From contig CM066287.1 in the NCBI GenBank assembly GCA_033816765.1, positions 1,488,001-1,552,000 of the forward strand: 64,000 bases of DNA. Direction: 5' to 3'. Positions 45,655 to 53,769 of the stretch are shown piece by piece. Below the pieces are notes generated by a model. That model saw only the letters and a program-made list of their open reading frames with translations, was not told where the DNA came from and made no database searches. The number at the start of each line of letters is the position of its first letter. The first letter of the stretch is position 1. This stretch comes from Nothopassalora personata. Lineage: Eukaryota; Ascomycota; Dothideomycetes; Mycosphaerellales; Mycosphaerellaceae. Made by a program: the position numbers and the translations under genes.

Positions 45655-46420
45655 AGTCGTCCTATAGAGAGCGCCTTCACGCGGCGGACGACGTAAGTAT
45701 CTTCGTTACGACGAAGAGAAACTAAGACTCTCTCTCTCGAAAAATACAAGCCTACTCGACTCGAAACAAGAAAAGACAGGTCGGACGAACCGAACGAACG
45801 AGATACGCTCAAAATCTACAAACAAGAACTCCGGAACTGCGAGAAGGGAAAGCGACGTACATAGCGTACACGTCGCTCGAACAACGAAGGCGCTGTCTAC
45901 CTGTCGTCCCGGCAAACCACGTAAACTGCCGGCTGGAACCAAGAGAGGCGTTTAGGGGCGCAAACCACGTATACTGCACGGCTGGAACCAAGAGAGGCCG
46001 AGGGGGGAACGACAGCGAGGCCACTGCGACCGAGGAGCTACACTCGAGACCGGAGAACGCGACTGGATTTGAAACAGAGGCAACGGGTGTTTCTTGGGAT
46101 TTTGCTCGGTGCGTACGGGTACGGCCGGCTTGGCTTTTTAAAACAAGAACGAGACACGGGCGCAAAACTTGTCTCGCCCGGGGCAAGGCGACAAACCGCA
46201 ATTCTCGACAAGACACGACTACCGGGTACGCGCGTACTACGCCGCAATATATTCGATTTACGGTTCGAATAGCGAGCGTTGCTCGCATCTTTTAAGGAGT
46301 TTTTACGTCCGGGGTACGACGGGGCTTTTCTCCTTCTCTCAAATTTTGGTCTCGTTCTCGAGACCCGTGTTGCATAGTCTTTGACTCAAATAGCACGTTA
46401 ATGGAATAATCAATCAATCA
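45655..46420 (+). mobile_element. 766-bp unmutated insertion with 14-bp target duplication
   Basis: The sequence attaacttctattt occurs at 45641-45654 and again at 46421-46434. Removing one copy plus the 766 bp between restores continuity with the intact elements. The insert keeps normal CpA/TpG content, unlike its host, and ends in aataatcaatcaatca, a short AATC-type tail. A long target duplication plus a simple-repeat tail suggests a non-LTR retroposon (LINE fragment or SINE). No clear pol III boxes or reverse transcriptase motif is seen; a GGTTCGAATAG at 46262 only partly fits box B. It contains an imperfect 49-bp tandem repeat at about 45910-45996. Confidence 0.65.
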
Positions 46421-46459
46421 ATTAACTTCTATTTCTCTAGGTTATTAAATTAAGAAGCC

Positions 46460-46706
46460 TATTAAGATGTAGCATCTTAGGGGGAGCTAACAGTTAGGTT
46501 GTGATCTAATAGCCTAAGGCATCCACGATAACTTAGCTTATCGGAAGACACCTTCTCTCCCCTTTAGCTTAGATAGACATAAAACACAATCAACACATTG
46601 GTTCCTAATATATTGCTACATGCCCTATAGCTATTAGCTAGTTAAAGATTGATCTCTTACTCTACTCCGCTACTAACTACGCATCCTGTTAGGTCTCAAC
46701 TTAACA
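46460..46706 (+). repeat. Copia-4 5' LTR
   Basis: This 247-bp LTR runs from tattaagatgtagc to caacttaaca, the same family as 21345-21592, 26713-26959 and 10693-10940. The shared ggttataagcccg follows. Confidence 0.85.
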
Positions 46707-47720
46707 GGTTATAAGCCCGGGTTTGTACAGGAGTAAGAGTAACCTATATTAGTACAGGTTACTTATATCCCTTGCTATTATAGTAGAAAACATCTAGGAA
46801 GCAGAAGTCTACCCTATCTGTTCTATTAAGGAGCTTAGTTTAATACTAAGTAATAGGTAATCTAGAAAAGGACTCTATACGGCTTATTATAAGCTAATAC
46901 CTTAAAGACACTCTATAGGTAGAACTACATCGAGATACTATTAAGAAGGACTTTAAGTAAGTCATTTAGAACTCTGCTAGGAGAGACAGACCTATGTCCT
47001 AGCTCCGAGACTACACCGCTCTTTCTTTACCCTACTAAGCAGGCCTTAGTATCTACACCTACGAACCTTACTATTCTATACTAAAAGCCTTAGTAGAACC
47101 TAAGCCACGACTTTGAAGTATATACACCTTGTTTCATTACATTCAATTTATTATAGATTTATACTAAGAGAAAGGAGAAGAGAAGGGAACTAAAATCCCA
47201 ATTCTTAGGAGAGACAATTAGAAGAGATAGTTCAAGCTTTAGAGATACAAGATAGAGAGCTAGTTAGCATTCTTTGCAATTAATGACCTGTTAGAAGTGT
47301 TATTTAACAACATTAAGGGCAAGAACCTAAAACTCTAGGAAGAGACTAAGATTAAAGAGATTCTTAATGCACTAACATAGACAAAACAAAATACAGCTTA
47401 CTGCTTTAGTATCCTAAGTAGGATTATAGAAGAAGATGAATTTAAGCTTAAGGGCTCTTACGAATCTAGAAAAGCTACTAAGATATAGGTACATCTCTAG
47501 AATAAGTATAGCTAGGTGTTGCTAACCTATACACATAAGCTTACAAAACAGTTTATAAACTTTAAGATAAGTAAAGAGTTCACTATTAGATCTGCATAGG
47601 CACACCTAGTGTCTCTTAGAAGGAGGATTGCTAATGTTAACCTAGAGGGCTAGCACTATAGGAAAGCTAATATAAGAATGACCTAGCTTTTAAGCTTACT
47701 GCCACCTAACTACTATGTAG
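46460..47720 (+). mobile_element. Copia-4 relic, 5' fragment
   Basis: A 247-bp LTR (46460-46706) is followed by the leader and first part of gag, closely matching 21345-22600 of Copia-2 but with fewer RIP changes. It was inserted into Relic-E and is cut at 47720 by the LTR of Gypsy-4. Confidence 0.83.
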
Positions 47721-48189
47721 TGTTACGGTTCTAATCTAGGGCTGAAAGAAGCTAACTAATCAGACCTCTACAATTGGTAGTGTTACGGTTCTAATCTAGG
47801 GCTAAAGGAAGCTAACCAATTAGACCTCCACAATTAGTGGGCGCTTCTGCCCGAGAAGTGCTCTCTCACCCGTAGGAATAAAACTAAGGAACCGAGAGAG
47901 CAACTAAAGTGATCTCCTTAATCTCGTTGATCTCGGTGATCTCGAGAGAGCATAGAGAGCATAGAGAGCACGGAGAGTAAACGCTCTATCTCCTTTATAT
48001 TTAGGAACGCTAGAAACCCTTATAGTTCTAGTGCGTTCAACTTATGTTACTATCTCACTAATTAGAATACAACTCTTATTCCTATTATTTATCTTCGCTT
48101 AGCTTACTTTAGCCTCTCTAAAGAATAATACCGCTACGTAACTTAACTTATCTCTCTTTTAAGACTAGCCCTAGAACGAGACAATAACA
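47721..48189 (+). repeat. Gypsy-4 5' LTR
   Basis: A 469-bp LTR opens tgttacgg and ends gagacaataaca. Its first 120 bp are two imperfect 60-bp units (47721 and 47781). From the TATA-like ctttatattt near 47990 to the end it matches the complement of the Gypsy-1 LTR, while the U3 part is different and rich in gagagca repeats. Confidence 0.75.
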
Positions 48190-48206
48190 CTTTAAACGCC
48201 CTTAGG

Positions 48207-49068
48207 ATGAGCGCTACTTAAGTAGCTAGTAGGGGAACACCCGCCCCTAGCGAAGCAGGAAGCATCCGCCGTGCGCTACTATAACAGACTACTACGAAGG
48301 ACGATAAGTCTAATAACGATAACGAGCCTACTCTAAGGAAGAACGACGTTAAGGCTACTAAGCTAGACCTCTTCTATAGAGACAGGGCCAAGTTCGACGA
48401 CTGGATCAATTAGATAGATATGTATCTTATGTTTAACCTAGTCGATACCGATAAAAGAACTATCTTCGCTATTACGTACCTTCGCGGAAGTGCGTAGAAC
48501 TAGATCAAACCTTACCTTAAGGAATACCTTGAAGGTATAGGACGATTAGACCCTACTAGAATGTTTAGGAGCTACACTCTTTTTAAAGAGAAGATGAAAT
48601 CAATCTTTAGAACCTCGAACGAAGTCCAACAGGCTATACAAATCATTTAACACCTAAAGCAGAAGACGTCTACTTTAGAGTATGCAGCCAAATTCGAAGA
48701 ATACGGACAAATTACCGGATAGGACTAGACGGCGTTAATAACTATGTTCCGACGTGGACTTAAAGACTCCGTTAAGGACGAGTTAATAAGACACGGGGGA
48801 CGGATCACTAACTTCGAAGAGCTAATGAAGGCGTCGATTAATATCGATAACTAGCTCTAGGAACGATACTAGGAGAAGAGATACGACTCTAAAGTAGGAG
48901 GAATAGTAGGATACGCTCCGGACCGTAGACCCTTAGGAGGATACGTTGCGAAGGGAGAATTCTTACGATAAAGCCAACCCTACTATAGACTACAGCTAAT
49001 AGAACTGGACGTTACCTAACGAGGACGGAGGATCGACAAGAGTAGGGGCTACGGAAAGAAGCCCTTTA
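48207..49068 (+). pseudogene. Gypsy-4 gag relic, first part
   Basis: An ATG at 48207, 18 bp after the LTR, opens a gag frame with several TAG/TAA stops. It is the complement-strand homologue of Gypsy-1 gag (7160 leftward) and contains an FYRDRAKFDDWINxxDMYL-like segment near 48370-48430. It is interrupted at 49068 by the intact chromovirus 49069-56311 and continues at 56312. Confidence 0.72.
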
Positions 49069-49264
49069 TGTCACGGGCGAGAGGGACTACTATAGGTACG
49101 GGTAGAGACATATGTAGTTACGCGAGCTATCTAAGAGGTCGAAGGTACGCGCGAGAAGATAAGGGAACGCGAAGTAAGCTAGCGGGCGCTAGCGGCCGCT
49201 AGCGCGCGGGGCTGCGACCGATGACGTGTCGCGGGGCAGTGAGTGAAAGTGCTGTCTCGTGACA
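49069..49264 (-). repeat. Gypsy-3 3' LTR
   Basis: This 196-bp LTR runs from tgtcacggg to ctcgtgaca. The end of pol (to 49189) lies inside it. A GC-rich palindromic stretch (ctagcggccgctag) is near 49190. Confidence 0.92.
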
Positions 49265-52200
49265 GTACCCCCCCTCCTCAAAGAAGGAGCTCCTGTGACT
49301 GTGCTATTGCGTTCAGTGCCTGAAGCGTGCCGTGCGCCATTGCTGGCAGCACTGCCATTGCTTGTTTCTTGGGCTTCATCATGTGCAATGCGTGTCGTGG
49401 AGTGACAGTGACCTTCGCAAGGCTTACCAGAAGGCGATGTCGTCATGCCGTCAGCGTAGAGTGGCTCACCTGCGGCCGCGGACAGGAATCCTTCGTCTTG
49501 TAGAGTTGGTGTGTACTGCACATCGAGGATCACTGCCAGGCCGTACTGAGTGACTGTCTCGAGTCCGTCGAAGGCAGGCTTAGGTTTGTCAGGGTACCGC
49601 TGATGGAAGGCAATGGCGAGCTCTTCGCATCCTGGTAACACTGCAGTCCATTTTGCCCAGCTCTGTGTGTTGTCTTTCCATCGCACCATGTACCAGACGT
49701 CGTTGTACCTGATCTTTGAATCCACCAAGTCATCCACCTCATGCTCCTCGGATGCCTGGCCCTCGCGTTCGACGATCACAGGCGCCGGTGTTGGCTCACG
49801 CTGTCCAGGCATCCCCTCGTCGGCTGCTCGCCGCAGCTTGCTTGTGTGAAACACATTGTGTATTTGCATGCCGTCGCTAAGCTCGAGTTCGTACGAGCGC
49901 CTGCCCACGGTCCTTGTGACCTTGAACGGCCCAAGGTACTTGTGGTCAAGCTTCTTGCTTGGGCGCGTGGTCTTGATATCACGGGCATCCAGCAGAACCA
50001 TGTCACCAGGCTTGTAGGCAGGCGCTGGTGCACGCCGGGCGTTGGCGGCATCGGCGGTGCGTGCTTGTGCAAATGCGTGTGCATCTCTCAGCTCATCGAG
50101 TCGCTCCTGGCGCATGGACTCGAGTACTTCGTGCATGTGCTGCTGAGTGCTCTGCATGTTGTCAACCAGATTGTTAGCGGCTTCGACATTGGGTACTTCT
50201 CTGGCAGTGATTTGTGGTCTCGCAAGGCTCGTGAATTCCATCCGTGGGTGGCGACCGGTGTCTGCAAAGAAGGGTGTCATGCCGGTGCTAGTGGACTGGT
50301 GGTTGTTGAGAGCGAACTCGGCATCCGGAAGTAGTTGAACCCAGTTGTCTTGCTGATAGTTGGCGTAGGCGCGAAGATACTGTTCAAGTGCCTGGTTGGT
50401 GCGCTCGGATTGTCCGTCGGTCTCTGGATGGAAGGCCGTAGAAAGATTTTGCTTGATGCCAAGACGCGCGCAAAGTCTTCGGAAGAGCGCACTGACAAAT
50501 TGCGTGCCGCGGTCACTGACGATAACCTCCGGCAGACCGTGCAATGGAAAGATGTGCTTGTGGAATAGTAGCGCTGCATGCTCGGCTGACAAGTCGTTCG
50601 TAGGCAGCAGGCGAACTCGCTTGGTGAGCATGTCAGTGACGGTCATGATATGTTTGTAAACCAGTCCCGTCTCCGGGTCTTTGCTAGGCGGTAGGTCGAC
50701 GATGAAGTCCACTGCAATATGCTTCCATTCGTAGCTTGGGGTTGAATGCGAGGACAGTGTACCCTGCTTAAGCAGTCGAGACGGTGTAGATCTCCGGCAT
50801 ATGATGCAGTATCGCACGTACCGGGCGACATCGCTAGCCATGTTAGGCCAAAACAGATTCTGTCTCTGCAGCAGGTTGAAGGTCCTGGCGATGCCTTGGT
50901 GCCCTGCAGCTCTACCGTCGTGGTATCGCTTCACTATTCTGGTGCGAAGGTTCTGGAATGCAGGGACGTATAGGGCTTTGTTGACATATAACCGGTCCAT
51001 GATGATCTCGCAATCTGAAGCTGCTATTTTCTGTTGCTGGAGCCACGCGTTGGTACGTCCTTGCTGCAGGTCGGTCTTCAGACGCTGCATGTGGGCTTTC
51101 ACAGTCTTGCTGTTATATGCTTCTTCGCACAAGGCTTCTTCTGGCTGATCATCGGTGTCATCTTGGTCGGGGGCATCTTCGGGTTGCGCAAGTTCTTGAA
51201 CAGGGGGGGCATCTTCGGGTTGCGCAAGTTCTTGAACAGGTTCTTGGGCGGGTTCAACAGGTTCCTCGTTGCTTGGTGTGTCGTCTTCGTCATCTGAGTC
51301 GCAAACAGAGGGTGGGACATAGGTCGATGGCGCGTCCATTTGCATTGCAGATTCCTCGTTGTCATCGATCTGCATCGCGAATTGAGTAACGATGTCGAGG
51401 TTGTGCGGTTTCAAGATGGTTTGCTGTTGATACTGCACTCTCTCGTCATCCACCCCCGCCGGAATGTCTTGAGAACGACGTGTCAGAGCATCTGGCTTAG
51501 TGCCCTGCACTCCAGGTCGATACGTGATCTTGAAGTTGAACTGTGAAAGGAACTCGGCCCAGCGTGCTTGACGCCTGTTCAGTTGCTTCGTGGTCATAAA
51601 GTATTCCAGATTGCGGTGGTCCGACAGCACGCGGACTGGCTTATCGTCTGTGGCACAAATGAGCTCAGGCTGCCACTCCTCGAACGCCTTGACAATGGCA
51701 AGCAGCTCTTTGTCGTAGATGTCATAGTTGCATTCTTGCGGACTGAGCTTTTTGGAATAGAAAGCCACAGGCCGAAGTACTCCATTGATCATCTGTGACA
51801 GCACTGCTGCATTGACCCAGTCGCTTGAGTCTGTCTCAACCCAGATCTGTTCGCCTGGTTGATAGTGCGCAAGCATGCCGGCTTGGCTGAATCTCTGCTT
51901 GAGTTCCTTGAATGCGGCTTCGCACTGTGGAGTCCATACGAAAGGCGGTCTCTTTGCTTTGGACACCCTGCCGTTAACCTTGCTTCCTTCCCCCGTCTTG
52001 GTGAGGTCCGTGAGGCAGGCTGTGACCTTCGAGAATCCGTAGATGAATTTGCGGTAGAATCCTGTGAAGCCTAGGAAGGCCAGTACGTCCTTGACATTGC
52101 GAGGAGTCTCCCAGTTCATGATGGCCTCGATCTTGACTGGGTCCATGTCGACGCCTTCAGTAGTGATAATCAGGCCTAGATATTTGATGCGCTTGACATG

Positions 52201-53670
52201 GAATTCGCACTTGTCGATGTCGACTGGCAGACCGGCTTCGCGCAGTTTGAATAGTACTTTGCGGACATGGGCTCGGTGGTCGTCAAGTGAGCCATCCGTG
52301 TATATAAGGACGTCGTCCAGATACACAGTGACAAAATCGTCCAGGAATTCGCGGAGGATCTCGTTGATCTTGCGTTGCCAGCTGCTTGGCCCATTACAGA
52401 GCCCGAAGGGGAGGACTTTGAACTGGTACAGCCCATATCTGGTAATGAAGGCTGTCATCCATTCATCTCCCTTGCGGATGCGCATGTTATTAAATGCTGC
52501 GACGATATCAAGCTTCGTGAACCACTTTGCCTTGCACACGCGTTCGAGGGTCTCTCGCAGCAACGGGATGGGATAGCGGTCTTTGATGGTGAGTGCGTTG
52601 AGGGCTCGGTAGTCAATGCACACGCGCAACCCTCCTCCTGGCTTCTTTACGATGAGAACGGGTGACGACATGTCGGACTTGGAGGGTTCGACCGTGCCGT
52701 TGGCCATGCCGTCGTCAATGAACTTCTTAACGACAGCCAATTGTTCTGGGTTCATGCTGAATGCTTTCTTGTACGGCAGATTGTTCTCAGAGCCTGGCTT
52801 CAGGTTGATGGCATGATCTGAAGGGCCATGCTCAGGTAGTTTGAAGTCGTTCTTGTGCCTAAAGGTATCCGCAATGTCATGGTACTCCGGTGGTAGCTTG
52901 ACTTTGGGGTCTTGCACTTTGCTCTTCTTCATGAATATTTCCCAGTCGTCCGGAGACATGGCGAACGCAGTGGCATGTTCGTCGTTGGGGTCGAAGTCTT
53001 CGGGCCACAGGGCGAACATCTCGCCGTTGTCTTCTTGTTGCCTGCCTTGCCGCTTGCGGGCGCGTTTGGCCATTCGATAGAATGCGTCGGCGCTGATGAA
53101 GCATATGTCCGGGTCCGGTTCTGGCGGGACCACTTTCGGTGGTGCGGGTTTTGGTGTATTGGACTTGCTCGTTGCGTCCATGACAATAGTGCATGGTCTG
53201 CTGCCCTCGCAATGAGACTGGTAGCAGAAGGGCTTATCGAATGAGAGTGTCTTGTTCTTGAAACTGCAGGACGGGTCATGTTCTTCAAGCCATGAAATGC
53301 CGAGGACAATGTCGTACTTGTCCAAGTCCGTGATGTAGCAGAGCTCTTGGCTGGTGTGCCCACCGATGGTGATGTCCATCAGTGCCGCCTCTAAGAGGCG
53401 GGCAGTAGATCCGTTGGCCAAGCGGAGCCTACGGGGTCTATCAAGCTTGAATGTAGGTATGGTATTTGCGCGGACGAATCTTGGGTCAGTGAACTTGGAA
53501 GAGGCACCAGTGTCAGAGAGGGTGAGAGCTTTTGCTTTCCTACCTGATGTGCTAGTTACAGTGCTGGCGCACACCATGTGCTTTCCATGCGTTGGTTGTA
53601 CATGTATAGGCGTATGGGTGTCACCCTCAGCTGTTACTGCACACAGATATTCCTCCTCTTGGGCAAGCAT
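49189..53670 (-). CDS. pol: Gypsy-3 Pol polyprotein (PR-RT-RH-IN-chromodomain)
   Basis: From its first Met the frame has 1493 codons, but it is open upstream across the gag stop to the slippery site at 53763-53769, so it is probably made as a Gag-Pol fusion. Domains in order: aspartic protease with SDTGAS (about residue 53), reverse transcriptase with FGLCNGPSSW and YLDDVLIY (about 449), RNase H with ETDSSD and YDKELLAIV (about 610-660), a low-complexity acidic linker with a duplicated 12-residue unit (about 810-840), integrase with HHCC zinc finger, DFIVDLP, SDRGTQF and QSERTNQ (DDE core, about 900-1090), and a chromodomain (VDDLVDSKIRYNDVWYMVRW, about 1310-1350). The order defines the chromovirus group of Ty3/Gypsy. 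The last 76 bp, including the stop, lie within the 3' LTR. All catalytic residues I can check are present. Confidence 0.93.
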   Translation of the reverse strand: MLAQEEEYLCAVTAEGDTHTPIHVQPTHGKHMVCASTVTSTSGRKAKALTLSDTGASSKFTDPRFVRANTIPTFKLDRPRRLRLANGSTARLLEAALMDITIGGHTSQELCYITDLDKYDIVLGISWLEEHDPSCSFKNKTLSFDKPFCYQSHCEGSRPCTIVMDATSKSNTPKPAPPKVVPPEPDPDICFISADAFYRMAKRARKRQGRQQEDNGEMFALWPEDFDPNDEHATAFAMSPDDWEIFMKKSKVQDPKVKLPPEYHDIADTFRHKNDFKLPEHGPSDHAINLKPGSENNLPYKKAFSMNPEQLAVVKKFIDDGMANGTVEPSKSDMSSPVLIVKKPGGGLRVCIDYRALNALTIKDRYPIPLLRETLERVCKAKWFTKLDIVAAFNNMRIRKGDEWMTAFITRYGLYQFKVLPFGLCNGPSSWQRKINEILREFLDDFVTVYLDDVLIYTDGSLDDHRAHVRKVLFKLREAGLPVDIDKCEFHVKRIKYLGLIITTEGVDMDPVKIEAIMNWETPRNVKDVLAFLGFTGFYRKFIYGFSKVTACLTDLTKTGEGSKVNGRVSKAKRPPFVWTPQCEAAFKELKQRFSQAGMLAHYQPGEQIWVETDSSDWVNAAVLSQMINGVLRPVAFYSKKLSPQECNYDIYDKELLAIVKAFEEWQPELICATDDKPVRVLSDHRNLEYFMTTKQLNRRQARWAEFLSQFNFKITYRPGVQGTKPDALTRRSQDIPAGVDDERVQYQQQTILKPHNLDIVTQFAMQIDDNEESAMQMDAPSTYVPPSVCDSDDEDDTPSNEEPVEPAQEPVQELAQPEDAPPVQELAQPEDAPDQDDTDDQPEEALCEEAYNSKTVKAHMQRLKTDLQQGRTNAWLQQQKIAASDCEIIMDRLYVNKALYVPAFQNLRTRIVKRYHDGRAAGHQGIARTFNLLQRQNLFWPNMASDVARYVRYCIICRRSTPSRLLKQGTLSSHSTPSYEWKHIAVDFIVDLPPSKDPETGLVYKHIMTVTDMLTKRVRLLPTNDLSAEHAALLFHKHIFPLHGLPEVIVSDRGTQFVSALFRRLCARLGIKQNLSTAFHPETDGQSERTNQALEQYLRAYANYQQDNWVQLLPDAEFALNNHQSTSTGMTPFFADTGRHPRMEFTSLARPQITAREVPNVEAANNLVDNMQSTQQHMHEVLESMRQERLDELRDAHAFAQARTADAANARRAPAPAYKPGDMVLLDARDIKTTRPSKKLDHKYLGPFKVTRTVGRRSYELELSDGMQIHNVFHTSKLRRAADEGMPGQREPTPAPVIVEREGQASEEHEVDDLVDSKIRYNDVWYMVRWKDNTQSWAKWTAVLPGCEELAIAFHQRYPDKPKPAFDGLETVTQYGLAVILDVQYTPTLQDEGFLSAAAGEPLYADGMTTSPSGKPCEGHCHSTTRIAHDEAQETSNGSAASNGARHASGTERNSTVTGAPSLRRGGTVTRQHFHSLPRDTSSVAAPRASGR
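51171..51242 (-). repeat. 36-bp tandem repeat in Gypsy-3 pol
   Basis: Two units of 36 bp (gcatcttcgggttgcgcaag starts at 51173 and 51209) encode the repeated peptide PVQELAQPEDAP in the linker between RNase H and integrase. Confidence 0.85.
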
Positions 53671-53728
53671 CTCATATCCTTGCTCGTGTTCTGGTCCTTC
53701 GTGTTCGTGACTCGTGGATTCGTGAGGC

Positions 53729-53769
53729 GCTCCGTCAACGCGACTGTGTTGAGGAGCTAAGCATTTCCC
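53729..53769 (-). promoter_or_regulatory. Programmed -1 ribosomal frameshift signal, gag-pol
   Basis: On the minus strand the heptamer GGGAAAT (53769-53763) reads G GGA AAT in the gag frame, fitting X XXY YYZ. Five nucleotides later a stem starts: GCTCC TCAAC (53757-53748) pairs with GTTGA and GGAGC (53739-53735 and 53733-53729), with one bulged C at 53734 and an 8-nt loop (53747-53740). The gag stop TAG is at 53759-53757. Slipping back one base leads into the pol frame, which is open from there on. Confidence 0.78.

Larger units (their letters stand above)
44629..46459 (-). mobile_element. Relic-E: 3' end of a pol-less or Gypsy element
   Basis: It consists of an LTR (44629-44945), a polypurine tract (complement of ctatcccccttctagcc), the antisense ORF relic 45024-45605, and a short piece (45606-45654, resuming 46421-46459) that matches the stretch between antisense ORF and gag in the intact elements. 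It is then cut by the Copia LTR at 46460. The polarity of the parent is minus. It has no gag left. A later 766-bp insertion splits it. Confidence 0.78.

Noticed and set aside
45809..46384. ORFs of 67-159 codons within the 766-bp insertion
   Set aside because: No motif, biased composition and overlapping frames on both strands; not convincing coding.
47721..47840. Direct 60-bp repeats as a CRISPR-like or satellite array
   Set aside because: Only two imperfect units at the LTR start and no spacers; a local LTR duplication.
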